From assembly GCA_900544195.1 (NCBI GenBank), contig UQUJ01000064.1:1-17304 (forward strand): DNA of 17,304 bases, given 5' to 3'. A program made the translations under genes and the position numbers. The notes below the pieces were generated by a model that worked only from the letters and a program-made list of their open reading frames with translations, had not been told where the DNA came from and searched no databases. Below are positions 5,972 to 13,731 of this stretch, piece after piece. The stretch comes from an uncultured Alistipes sp. (GTDB lineage: Bacteria > Bacteroidota > Bacteroidia > Bacteroidales > UBA932). Numbering within the stretch: position 1 is the first letter of the stretch; each line of letters opens with the position of its first letter.

Positions 5972-8617
5972 ATGACGAAAAATAAGGTACCGGAAGACAC
6001 TCCGCTGATCAAACAGTTTTTCTCTGTGAAGGCCCAGCACCCCGAGGCGCTGCTGCTTTACAGGGTCGGTGACTTCTACGAGTCCTATTCCAATGACGCG
6101 GTACTGGTCAGCAAGGTTCTGGGCATAGTGCAGACCAAGAAATCCAACGGAGACAAGGGCTACATCGAGATGGCCGGATTCCCGCACCACGCCATAGACG
6201 TCTATCTTCCGAAACTTGTCCGTGCGGGCTACAAGGTGGCCGTCTGCGACCAGCTGGAGGACCCGAAATTCGCCAAGAAACTGGTCAAAAGAGGTGTTAC
6301 AGAACTGGTTACGCCTGGAGTGGCTTTCAACGACCAGCTGCTTGACCAGAAGGAGAACAACTTCCTCGCCGGCCTGACATTCGACAAGAACCAGTGCGGA
6401 GCCGCCTTTCTGGATGTCTCCACAGGCTCGTTTCAGGTTGCGCAGGGATCACTGGACTACATCGGAACCCTGATCGCCTCCCTGAATCCTAAGGAGATCG
6501 TGGTCCAGAGGGGCTACGATAAAGGTGTCAAGGAAAAGTACGGAAACAATCTCTATATATCCACAATCGAGGAGTGGGCGTTCGTTTACGATGCCGCCGT
6601 CGAAAAGCTCAAGAAGCAGTTCGGCGTCGAGTCACTCAAAGGCTTCGCCGTGGACAGTTTCCCTTTGGGGATATGCTCGGCCGGAGCGCTGATGGTCTAT
6701 CTGGAGCAGACGCAGCACACGGGTCTCAAGAACATCTGCTCGATCTCCCGGATCGACGAGGAGAAGTTCGTGTGGATGGACAAGTTCACGATGAGGAATC
6801 TGGAGATATTCAATTCCTCCGTCGGCGGCGAGGGCGTGTCACTGGTAAGCGTCATCGACAAATGCTCATCCCCGATGGGCGCGAGACTTCTGCGAAGCTG
6901 GCTGGCGATGCCGATAATGGACATCAAGGAGCTGAACAGCCGCTACGATGTGGTGCAGCACTTCCTTGAAGCCGGCGAGGATCTGGACAAGGTTCAGGAA
7001 CATGTCGGCGACATCGGGGATCTTGAGAGGATCATCTCAAGGGCGGCCACCGGCAGGATCGCACCCCGGGAGGTGATGCAGCTGGGCCGTGGACTTTCGC
7101 AGATGGAGCCGATAGCCGCACTCTGCAAAGACCACGGAATCAAGGCGTTGGACTCCCTCATCAGCAAGATGAAAAACTGCTCGAAGTTGCTTGATAGCAT
7201 TATGAAGACGATGACCGCCGAGCCGGCCGCCGCTGTGGGCAAAGGCGAGGTCATCGCCCCTGGAGTGGATCCTGATCTGGATGAGTTGAGGAATATCTCC
7301 TCAGGCGGCAAGGACTACCTTCTGAAGCTCCAGCAGTCCGAGGCCGAAAGGACAGGAATATCCTCGCTAAAAATAAGTTACAATAATGTCTTCGGGTATT
7401 ACATCGAGGTCCGCAACTCCTTCAAGGACCTGGTTCCGCCGGAGTGGATCCGCAAGCAGACCCTTGTCAACGCAGAGCGTTACATCACCAAGGAACTCAA
7501 GGAATATGAAGAAAAGATTCTGAGCGCGGAAGACCGCATCTACGCCCTTGAGACAAGGATTTACGGAGAGTTGGTCGCCGAGATCCAGAGGAACATCCCG
7601 GCGATTCAGACCAACTGTCGGATCATAGCCCGCCTGGACGTGCTGGCCGGGTTCGCCCAGCTGGCACGGGACAACCACTACAACCGTCCGGAGATGACCA
7701 AGGATCTTACCATTGACATCAAGGCCGGCCGCCATCCGGTCATCGAGACATTGATGCCGGCTGGAGATGAATATGTTCCCAACGACATATTCCTTGACAA
7801 CAAGAAGCAGCAGATCATCATCCTGACCGGTCCGAACATGGCCGGTAAGTCGGCATTGCTCCGCCAGACGGCCCTCATCGTGCTGCTGGCCCAGATCGGA
7901 TCGTTCGTGCCTGCCGAAAGCGCCCGGATCGGGTACTTCGACAAGATCTTCACAAGGGTCGGGGCCACCGACAACATCTCCAGAGGAGAATCAACCTTTA
8001 TGGTCGAAATGCTGGAGACCTCGATGATCCTTCACAACCTGTCGGAGCGCTCGCTGGTGCTTCTGGACGAGATCGGGCGAGGAACCTCGACCTACGACGG
8101 AATGTCGATCGCCCGCGCGATAGTCGAATATATTCATGAATATGGTCACGGCGCCAAAACACTCTTCGCCACTCACTATCACGAGCTTAACGACCTTGAG
8201 GAGATATATTCAAGGGTCCGGAACTTCCACATCGCGGTGAAGGAAGTCGGCTCGCAGGTGATCTTCCTGCGCAAGCTCAAGGAGGGCGGGACCGCGCACA
8301 GTTTCGGTATCCACGTCGCAAGGATGGCCGGGATGCCCAAAGAGGTGATCCAGAGTGCCGAGAACACGTTGAAGGCTCTGGAGATGAATGATTCCCAGCA
8401 CATTGTAAGCGCCAGGAAAGGCGAGATCAAGAAGCCTGTCCAGACCAAGGCCGGCACCCTTGAGAGTGACGGCAGCCTCCAGCTCTCGTTCTTCCAGCTG
8501 GATGACCCTACGCTCGAATCCCTGCGCGACAAACTCGCCGGAGCCGATCTCAACAACATCACCCCGCTCCAGGCCTTCGACCTCCTCCGCTCGATGAAGG
8601 ACGAGCTTGGAATATAG
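5972..8617 (+). CDS. mutS: DNA mismatch repair protein MutS
   Basis: 881 aa, full length for MutS1. It recognises base mismatches and small loops as a dimer and recruits MutL. The mismatch-recognition motif F-Y-E is at 35-37 (RVGDFYESY), followed by the conserved KVLGIV and AGFPHHAID segments of domain I. The ATPase is intact: Walker A GPNMAGKS at 620-627, the ST-rich segment DNISRGESTFMVEM, and Walker B LVLLDEIGRGTSTYDG with D699-E700. The C-terminus ends in the helix-turn-helix-like region after a variable linker rich in K, T and S. The ATG at 5972 gives the standard N-terminus. The gene stands alone, with a palindromic repeat directly upstream and a degenerate lipoprotein gene downstream. 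No mutL is in view. Confidence 0.98.
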   Translation: MTKNKVPEDTPLIKQFFSVKAQHPEALLLYRVGDFYESYSNDAVLVSKVLGIVQTKKSNGDKGYIEMAGFPHHAIDVYLPKLVRAGYKVAVCDQLEDPKFAKKLVKRGVTELVTPGVAFNDQLLDQKENNFLAGLTFDKNQCGAAFLDVSTGSFQVAQGSLDYIGTLIASLNPKEIVVQRGYDKGVKEKYGNNLYISTIEEWAFVYDAAVEKLKKQFGVESLKGFAVDSFPLGICSAGALMVYLEQTQHTGLKNICSISRIDEEKFVWMDKFTMRNLEIFNSSVGGEGVSLVSVIDKCSSPMGARLLRSWLAMPIMDIKELNSRYDVVQHFLEAGEDLDKVQEHVGDIGDLERIISRAATGRIAPREVMQLGRGLSQMEPIAALCKDHGIKALDSLISKMKNCSKLLDSIMKTMTAEPAAAVGKGEVIAPGVDPDLDELRNISSGGKDYLLKLQQSEAERTGISSLKISYNNVFGYYIEVRNSFKDLVPPEWIRKQTLVNAERYITKELKEYEEKILSAEDRIYALETRIYGELVAEIQRNIPAIQTNCRIIARLDVLAGFAQLARDNHYNRPEMTKDLTIDIKAGRHPVIETLMPAGDEYVPNDIFLDNKKQQIIILTGPNMAGKSALLRQTALIVLLAQIGSFVPAESARIGYFDKIFTRVGATDNISRGESTFMVEMLETSMILHNLSERSLVLLDEIGRGTSTYDGMSIARAIVEYIHEYGHGAKTLFATHYHELNDLEEIYSRVRNFHIAVKEVGSQVIFLRKLKEGGTAHSFGIHVARMAGMPKEVIQSAENTLKALEMNDSQHIVSARKGEIKKPVQTKAGTLESDGSLQLSFFQLDDPTLESLRDKLAGADLNNITPLQAFDLLRSMKDELGI

Positions 8618-8903
8618 ATGGTCTGAATTTCAGAAAGGTTACTTAGATAAAACCCCTGCCGCTCATCTCGGCAAACCGAACCTGTTCCCCTGTTCTGAGT
8701 GCTGGACGGATTCGCCGGGCGGCATTTTCGGTCAAAATCGTTGCCCGGGAGGGTTTATAAGAGCTCTCCAGGCAACGAAAAAGCTCAAAAATGTCGCCCA
8801 AGAGTTCACAAATCGCCATACTGGAGAGTTATTTTGGAATTTACTATGGTATTTCCCAAAACAATTCCTAACTTTCGGGAACGAAATTAACAAAAAATAG
8901 ACA
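8618..8903. other. Gene-free interval after mutS
   Basis: A frame open from within the end of mutS (TTG at 8607 to 8900) has no recognisable domain and an unnatural composition, so I do not call it a gene. An 8-bp inverted pair CTCTCCAG/CTGGAGAG (8764-8771, 8821-8828) is separated by 49 bp and may be chance. Nothing else is convincing. Confidence 0.4.
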
Positions 8904-9144
8904 ATGAGAAGTAATCTGTTTGTGCAGGCCGCCATCGCGGCCGTGGTCTTCGTTGTTGCGGGATGCGACAAGGAAGCCGAGAAAGTTCAATGACAACGGG
9001 CAAGGTTGGAAAGCAGGGAAAAATCTATTCTATGCGGCTGTGGGCGAGACAAAGAACGGCGATGTCGCGCTGAACTGGTTCTGGCTTGAGATGCCTGAGA
9101 ATCCGGGAGACGACGTGAAGATCCTTGACTCTCCGAAGAAGTAA
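8904..9144 (+). pseudogene. Small lipoprotein gene broken by a frameshift
   Basis: An ATG at 8904 starts MRSNLFVQAAIAAVVFVVAG followed by CDKEAEKVQ and a stop at 8991-8993. This is a clear lipoprotein signal with lipobox VAGC. The adjacent frame continues past that point with NDNGQGWKAGKNLFYAAVGE and ends at 9144 (stop after ILDSPKK). Signal and body in neighbouring frames, meeting around 8980-8993, indicate one frameshift or a small deletion. The repaired product would be ~80 aa. The body has no family I recognise. A very short real lipoprotein (29 aa) or a sequencing error cannot be excluded. A strong terminator hairpin follows at 9212. Confidence 0.5.
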
Positions 9145-9211
9145 CCCCGAAAAATGTCCGAAGACGACCCTGCGACAATTTTTAGGGTCATCTCAACAAG
9201 TCAAAACACAA

Positions 9212-9245
9212 AAGGCTGACCAATTGGTCAGCCTTAATTAATTAT
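9212..9245 (+). terminator. Perfect-palindrome terminator after the lipoprotein remnant
   Basis: AAGGCTGACC and GGTCAGCCTT form a perfect 10-bp stem with an AATT loop (9212-9235). The stem is preceded by an A-rich stretch and followed by TAATTAATTATTTTG, so it could terminate from both directions: the broken lipoprotein gene (plus) and nhaA (minus, stop at 9363). Confidence 0.75.
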
Positions 9246-9282
9246 TTTGTTGTGGAGGATAACGTGCTTGTAATCACTTAAA

Positions 9283-9326
9283 TACACTGCCATCCCCCTG
9301 TCCGAAACTGGAGGGAGAACAGTGTA
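9283..9326 (-). other. Hairpin downstream of nhaA
   Basis: TACACTG (9283-9289) pairs with CAGTGTA (9320-9326), and an inner CCCCC faces GGAGGG. It lies 37 bp past the nhaA stop codon on the minus strand, so it may be a 3' stabilising or terminating structure for nhaA. No U-tract is evident. Confidence 0.35.
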
Positions 9327-9362
9327 CTATCTAATTGATATAGAATCTAATAGGCTCCACTC

Positions 9363-10787
9363 CTATGCCTTGACGGCGGCCTTGCGGGATTCGATGCCGT
9401 GGATGATGTTGATCAGGACACTGCCGAGGATGCCGGCGCAGAGGGAGCCCATCAGGACGGCGACCTTGCCCATATCACGCAAGCGGGCCATCACCTCAGG
9501 AGTCTGGTCACCGAACGACAGGGTGTCCACGAAGATGGACATCGTGAAGCCGATACCTCCAAGACAGGCCACCGCTATCAGCATAGGCCAAGTGGATTTC
9601 GCAGGCATCTCGCCCACGTGAAGCTTGACAGCGATGAAACTGGCGAGGGATATTCCCAGAGGCTTTCCAAGGACAAGGCCAAGGAATATTCCCATACTGA
9701 CGCTGCCGAGAACCTGATCGAAATGGAACACGTTGAAATAAGACACGTCCGGAATCTCCACTCCTGCGTTGGCGAGGGCGAAGATCGGCATTATCAGGAA
9801 ATTGACCCAAGGGCCGAGAGCGTGCTCAAGACGGTAGCTCATCCCGATGGAGTCTCTGGAGATCGCTGACAACCTCCTCAGGCAATGCCTCTGCGGACCG
9901 TTAGGGAACTCGGAGGACGTGGAGGCTATCCCATTATATTCATTAAGTCTGCGGATGTACTGGAGACGCTTGCGGTGGAAGTAGGCCTCGTTGAACCTTG
10001 GGGTCATCGGCACGAGGAACGCCATCACGACACCTGACATCGTGGAGTGGATGCCGGCATAGTAGAAGAGCGACCAGATCGCGATGGCCGGAACAAGATA
10101 GAACCAGCCTCGTTTCTCACCCAACTTATTCATCAACAGCACCAAAGCAATCAGCACAAACGCTATGCTCAGAAGTCCGAAGTTGATTGTGCCGCCGTAG
10201 AACAAAGCCACTACGAGAATGGCGATGAGGTCATCGGCAATGGCCAGCGCGGTCAGGAAAACCTTCAGCGACACGGGCACACGATCACCCAGAATGGACA
10301 GAATGCCGACAGCAAAAGCGATGTCAGTGGCGGTAGGAATACCCCAGCCGGAAGCGGCCGCCGAGCCATGGTTGATGGCAGTGAATATCAACGCCGGAGC
10401 CACAACTCCGCCGAATGCGGCGATCACCGGCATCATCGCCTTCTTCAGGCTGGAAAGTTCCCCGTTCTTCATCTCGCGCCTGATCTCCAGACCGACCGTG
10501 AAGAAGAAGACCGTCATCAGGATGTCGTTGATGAACTTCTCGACCGTCATTCCGTTAGGAAACAGGATGCTCTCACCGCCCGGACTCTGGAATCTCAACG
10601 AGATGTCCGTCTCCAGGAAGTTATGGTAAAACTCTTTGGTGAACGGAAGGTTGGCCAGAAGCATCGCCACCACGACACAGCAAAGCAACAGGACACCCTG
10701 CGCCCACGGTAACTGGGAAAACTGCTTCCTTCTATGGTCAAAGTTCCTGATGCCTTTGGTCCAGGTGTAAATAGGAAATAGCCTCAT
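9363..10787 (-). CDS. nhaA: Na+/H+ antiporter NhaA
   Basis: 474 aa from the ATG at 10787 (MRLFPIYTWTKG). An in-frame TTG at 10826 would add 13 residues but is a poorer start. NhaA exports Na+ (or Li+) in exchange for H+ and serves pH and sodium homeostasis in the inner membrane. Family signatures are present: the NDILMTVFFFTVGLEIRREM segment, TATDIAFAVGILS with D155, and ALAIADDLIAI with the ion-binding pair D185-D186. The 30-residue spacing of D155 to D185 equals that of D133 to D163 in E. coli. About a dozen hydrophobic segments are visible. The protein is longer than E. coli NhaA (388 aa), partly through a hydrophilic insert around residues 265-330. It lies 70 bp downstream of ahcY on the same strand without a clear promoter, so cotranscription is possible. 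Confidence 0.95.
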   Translation of the reverse strand: MRLFPIYTWTKGIRNFDHRRKQFSQLPWAQGVLLLCCVVVAMLLANLPFTKEFYHNFLETDISLRFQSPGGESILFPNGMTVEKFINDILMTVFFFTVGLEIRREMKNGELSSLKKAMMPVIAAFGGVVAPALIFTAINHGSAAASGWGIPTATDIAFAVGILSILGDRVPVSLKVFLTALAIADDLIAILVVALFYGGTINFGLLSIAFVLIALVLLMNKLGEKRGWFYLVPAIAIWSLFYYAGIHSTMSGVVMAFLVPMTPRFNEAYFHRKRLQYIRRLNEYNGIASTSSEFPNGPQRHCLRRLSAISRDSIGMSYRLEHALGPWVNFLIMPIFALANAGVEIPDVSYFNVFHFDQVLGSVSMGIFLGLVLGKPLGISLASFIAVKLHVGEMPAKSTWPMLIAVACLGGIGFTMSIFVDTLSFGDQTPEVMARLRDMGKVAVLMGSLCAGILGSVLINIIHGIESRKAAVKA

Positions 10788-10857
10788 AATATTACTTTTA
10801 ATATAAGGGATAGGCCGACAAAACAACCGACCAATTCCCTAACAATCATTTATGTGA

Positions 10858-12108
10858 TTATTCTCCGTAAAGGTACTTATGCTGCGCCGGGGTCAGCGTG
10901 TCGATCGTGATTCCCCAGTCCCTCAACTTTCTGAAAGCCACCTCGCGGTCAATGGACTCAGGCACGCAGTGAAGCATATCTCCAAGATCCCTTGCGAGAA
11001 CCATCCTGTTGTCGGCCAGATACTTGGCGCTCAACGCCTGGATCGCGAACGACATATCCATAATCTCCGCAGGATGTCCGTCCCCTGCGGCAAGATTGAC
11101 AAGCCTACCCTCGGCTATGATGTAAACCTTACGGCCGTCAGGGAGATCATATTCCTGAATATTCTGTCTCGCAGGTTTCTCACTGACAGCAAGTTCCTTC
11201 AGCTGGGCAACATTCACCTCGCAGTCGAAATGCCCGGCGTTGCAGCAGATCGCGCCGTCCTTCATCGCAAGGAAATGCTCCTTCGTGATGACATCGTCGC
11301 AGCCTGTGACAGTTATGAATATGTCGCCTTCAGATGCTGCCTGGGCCATGCTCATGACCTGGAAACCATCCATCACGGCCTCCATCGCCTTGATCGGATC
11401 AATCTCTGTGACAATTACTTTCGCACCGAGTCCCTTGGCTCTCATAGCCACCCCCTTGCCGCACCAGCCATAGCCTGCGACAACGACATATTTCCCGGCC
11501 ACTATCAGATTGGTTGTCCTGTTTATGCCGTCCCAGACGGACTGGCCTGTGCCGTAGCGATTGTCGAAGAAATGCTTGCAGGCGGCGTTGTTCACAAGCA
11601 TCATCGGGAATCTCAGCCTCCTTTCACGGTTCATCGTCTCCAGACGGAGGATTCCGGTCGTGGTTTCCTCGCAGCCGCCGATGACATTCGGAATCAGTTC
11701 CGGATAGTTCCCGTGGATCATCGTCACGAGGTCTCCGCCGTCATCTATGATGATGTTCGGGCCGCATTCTATGACACGCCTGATGCCGTGTTCATATTCC
11801 TCGGGAGTCGCCCCGTGGACAGCGAAGACGTTCAGTCCTTCATGCACAAGAGCCGCGGCGACATCGTCCTGAGTGGAAAGCGGGTTGCTCCCGGTGACGT
11901 ACATCTCCGCCCCGCCTTCGGCCAGCACCTCGCAAAGATGAGCCGTCTTGGCCTCCAGATGCACGGAAAGAGCCACTTTCAGCCCCTTGAACGGCTTGGT
12001 CTCCTTAAATTCCTTCTCCAGACCATCAAGCAGAGGCATATGATGCCTTACCCATTCTATCTTCAGCTCTCCGCTTTCCCAGAGCTGAGGGTCGCGTATC
12101 TCACTCAT
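10858..12108 (-). CDS. ahcY: Adenosylhomocysteinase (S-adenosyl-L-homocysteine hydrolase), short type
   Basis: 416 aa from the ATG at 12108 (MSEIRDPQLW). An in-frame GTG at 12138 would add ten residues, but homologues typically begin near EIRDP. The enzyme reversibly splits SAH to homocysteine and adenosine using tightly bound NAD+. NAD-binding GYGWCGKG lies at 212-219. The active-site segments DDGGD (122-126), GCEETTTG (145-152) and NNAACKHFFDN with K178 and D182 are present. SVHLEAKTAHL, SNPLSTQDDVAAAL and the C-terminal GDGHPAEIMDMSF are also family marks. The protein ends at KYLYGE and lacks the long C-terminal tail that in the common form reaches across to the partner's cofactor. This places it with the shorter thermophile/archaeal-like class. 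A -7 box is at 12189-12196. Confidence 0.96.
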   Translation of the reverse strand: MSEIRDPQLWESGELKIEWVRHHMPLLDGLEKEFKETKPFKGLKVALSVHLEAKTAHLCEVLAEGGAEMYVTGSNPLSTQDDVAAALVHEGLNVFAVHGATPEEYEHGIRRVIECGPNIIIDDGGDLVTMIHGNYPELIPNVIGGCEETTTGILRLETMNRERRLRFPMMLVNNAACKHFFDNRYGTGQSVWDGINRTTNLIVAGKYVVVAGYGWCGKGVAMRAKGLGAKVIVTEIDPIKAMEAVMDGFQVMSMAQAASEGDIFITVTGCDDVITKEHFLAMKDGAICCNAGHFDCEVNVAQLKELAVSEKPARQNIQEYDLPDGRKVYIIAEGRLVNLAAGDGHPAEIMDMSFAIQALSAKYLADNRMVLARDLGDMLHCVPESIDREVAFRKLRDWGITIDTLTPAQHKYLYGE

Positions 12109-12188
12109 TTCTAAAAACTGATTCCACGACTTCGGCACGCCGGCGGTTCATGAACATCCCAACGCCCGTCATCGCTGTGTTAACTTGG

Positions 12189-12196
12189 CAAAGATA
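12189..12196 (-). promoter_or_regulatory. Candidate -7 box (TATCTTTG) for ahcY
   Basis: On the minus strand TATCTTTG matches TAnnTTTG exactly, about 80 bp ahead of the ahcY ATG. The -33 region has no clear TTTG, so this is a half-supported promoter. Confidence 0.45.
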
Positions 12197-12257
12197 GCCA
12201 TTTTATCCGAGCCTTTCGCCACATCTTCCATTCTTTCACCAAATAGCGACCAAAAGA

Positions 12258-12289
12258 TTTGCGCATCGTGGCAAGATAGATTACTTTTG
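12258..12289 (+). promoter_or_regulatory. Bacteroidota-type promoter with -33 TTTG and -7 TACTTTTG
   Basis: TTTG at 12258-12261 and TACTTTTG at 12282-12289 are separated by 20 nt, matching the Bacteroidota sigma-factor consensus in both boxes and spacing. Transcription would start near 12296 and run toward fabG, giving a leader of about 400 nt that contains a palindromic repeat and two GC-rich hairpins. Confidence 0.7.
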
Positions 12290-12360
12290 CGGTGTTTATT
12301 ATGGTCTAAAGTTTGCTGAAAACTTTGTTTACGCCTTTTTTAGACAGAAAAATTTTAATT

Positions 12361-12523
12361 TAGGAACATGAAAAAAATAAGTTGCTTCAGATTAAGAGAA
12401 GATTTTCGAGGATAGATCTTTTTTTGAAGAAGGAGTGTGCCGGTGGCACATGACTGATGAGAAAAGAGATCTAGACCGAAAAGATTCCTTAAGATGATGC
12501 AGGTTATTTTTTGAATGTTACTT
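12361..12523. repeat. Dispersed long-palindrome element, copy 2
   Basis: Nearly identical to 4158-4320. The visible differences are a few bases at the left end and GAGATCTAG in place of GAAATCTAG. The latter restores a C-G pair, giving an unbroken stem of TAGATCTTTTTT with AAAAGAGATCTA. The element lies between the fabG promoter and fabG, in the same orientation as copies 1 and 3. Confidence 0.85.
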
Positions 12524-12561
12524 AACTGACTAACGTTCTGCATTTGCAAAACACTACTATT

Positions 12562-12607
12562 CTCCACCGCTATGAGGTGGAGGCAAGTCCCTCCCCCGAG
12601 GGGAGGG
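12562..12607 (+). repeat. Two adjacent GC-rich hairpins in the fabG leader
   Basis: CTCCACC/GGTGGAG (12562-12582, 7-nt loop) is followed six bases later by CCCTCCCC-CGA-GGGGAGGG (12589-12607) and then ATTTAGGGTAGGGG. The second hairpin and its trailing G-rich run look like a dispersed intergenic repeat seen in Bacteroidota genomes (recollection). Either hairpin could act as a terminator or attenuator within the leader. Confidence 0.6.
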
Positions 12608-12722
12608 ATTTAGGGTAGGGGTAACGTGAATAGATAAGGGTGGGCAATCACCTTCGAACGTGAGATAATATTTTTTACAGCAGGTAATTGCCTACTTGCG
12701 AAAGATGAGTTTACTGAATATT

Positions 12723-13469
12723 ATGGGACTTTTAGACGGAAAGGTAGCCCTCATAACGGGCGCCGCAAGAGGAATCGGCAAGGCCATCGCTATGAAATTC
12801 GCTTCCGAGGGAGCCGATGTGGCTTTCACTGACCTCGTCATCAATGAAGCTGGTGAACAGACAGTCAAGGACATCGAGGCCTTCGGCCACAAGGTGAAGG
12901 CATACGCCTCCAACGCCGCGAGCTTCGAGGAGACTCACAATGTCGTGAACCAGATTCTTGCGGATTTCGGCAGGATTGACATCCTTGTGAACAACGCCGG
13001 CATCACCAAGGACGGGCTCATGCTCAGAATGAGCGAGGCCCAGTGGGACGCCGTGCTGAATGTAAACCTCAAGTCAGCATTCAATTTCATCCACGCCCTG
13101 ACCCCGATCATGGCCCGTCAGAGAGGCGGGAGCATCATCAACATGTCTTCTGTCGTGGGAGTCTCCGGCAACGCCGGCCAGTGCAACTACTCGGCTTCCA
13201 AGGCCGGTCTAATCGGTCTGGCCAAGTCCATCGCCAAAGAGATGGGTCCGCGCGGCATAAGAGCCAACTGCATCGCCCCTGGATTCATCATCTCGGACAT
13301 GACCAACGCCCTCTCAGAGGAAGTGCGTGACGCCTGGGTGAAGCAGATTCCGCTCCGCCGCGGAGGCACCCCGGAGGATGTCGCCAACGTGGCCGTCTTC
13401 CTCGCCAGCGACCTCTCCAGCTATGTCTCCGGCCAGGTCATCCACTGCTGCGGCGCGATGAACTGCTAG
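12723..13469 (+). CDS. fabG: 3-oxoacyl-[acyl-carrier-protein] reductase FabG
   Basis: 248 aa from the ATG at 12723 (MGLLDGKVALITG), the normal FabG length. An in-frame ATG at 12705 would add six residues and TTG at 12696 nine. This is a classical short-chain dehydrogenase that reduces 3-oxoacyl-ACP with NADPH in fatty acid elongation. The cofactor motif TGAARGIG lies at 12-19 and NNAG at 90-93. The catalytic S143 (MSSVVG), Y156 and K160 (YSASK) have the spacing seen in E. coli FabG. IAPGFIISDM and the terminal GQVIHCCGAMNC are typical FabG C-terminal elements. No other fab gene is adjacent. A two-box promoter lies ~400 bp upstream, with a long structured leader between. A terminator follows at 13532. 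Some FabG-like proteins serve other oxidoreductions, but the match here is close. Confidence 0.93.
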   Translation: MGLLDGKVALITGAARGIGKAIAMKFASEGADVAFTDLVINEAGEQTVKDIEAFGHKVKAYASNAASFEETHNVVNQILADFGRIDILVNNAGITKDGLMLRMSEAQWDAVLNVNLKSAFNFIHALTPIMARQRGGSIINMSSVVGVSGNAGQCNYSASKAGLIGLAKSIAKEMGPRGIRANCIAPGFIISDMTNALSEEVRDAWVKQIPLRRGGTPEDVANVAVFLASDLSSYVSGQVIHCCGAMNC

Positions 13470-13531
13470 GGCGGGCGGCGCAAAGGAAGCCGTGGAGGCC
13501 AACTACTTGAATATTAAGCAGCAACAATAAC

Positions 13532-13560
13532 CTCCTCCTGTCTGTGGAGGAGTATTTATT
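13532..13560 (+). terminator. Intrinsic terminator of fabG
   Basis: CTCCTCC (13532-13538) and GGAGGAG (13546-13552) form a stem with a 7-nt loop followed by TATTTATT, 62 bp after the fabG stop. Confidence 0.8.
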
Positions 13561-13632
13561 ATATTCATGAATATCAAGCCATAACCCTCCATAAGGTACC
13601 ATGCCCCCCCCAGACTGTCTGAAAAGTCTCGG

Positions 13633-13698
13633 CGAGAGTTGAAAAGTCTGTACCCACTACAGGGGAGACTACGAATTTTCAATCCTCGCAGGGGGTAC
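13633..13698. other. Interleaved inverted repeats, possible pseudoknot, between convergent genes
   Basis: CGAGAGTTGAAAA (13633-13645) is complementary to TTTTCAATCCTCG (13676-13688) at 11 of 13 positions. Inside it AGTCT pairs with AGACT (13666-13670). The loop holds GTACCC (13650-13655), complementary to GGGTAC (13693-13698) beyond the stem. That A-B-A'-B' order permits an H-type pseudoknot; a local CCC/GGG pairing in the loop is the alternative. TGAAAAGTCT also occurs twice 20 bp apart (13620, 13640). It lies between the convergent fabG and TrkA-N/RyR-like genes (stop at 13732) and may simply end the latter's transcript. Confidence 0.4.
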
Positions 13699-13731
13699 TT
13701 TTACTTTTAAGACATTCTCCCCCACAGCAGA

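Noticed and set aside
8607..8900. 97-aa reading frame beginning with TTG inside the end of mutS
   Set aside because: No motif, odd composition, start codon inside mutS, and no ribosome binding site. Treated as gene-free sequence.
10879..12114. 411-aa plus-strand frame antisense to ahcY
   Set aside because: Long open frames opposite GC-rich conserved genes are common. The minus strand encodes a full SAH hydrolase with all active-site segments.
13561..13574. Perfect 14-bp palindrome ATATTCATGAATAT as an operator
   Set aside because: A very similar string occurs inside the mutS coding sequence around 8130, and this copy lies downstream of the fabG terminator, not in a promoter, so a regulatory role is not supported.
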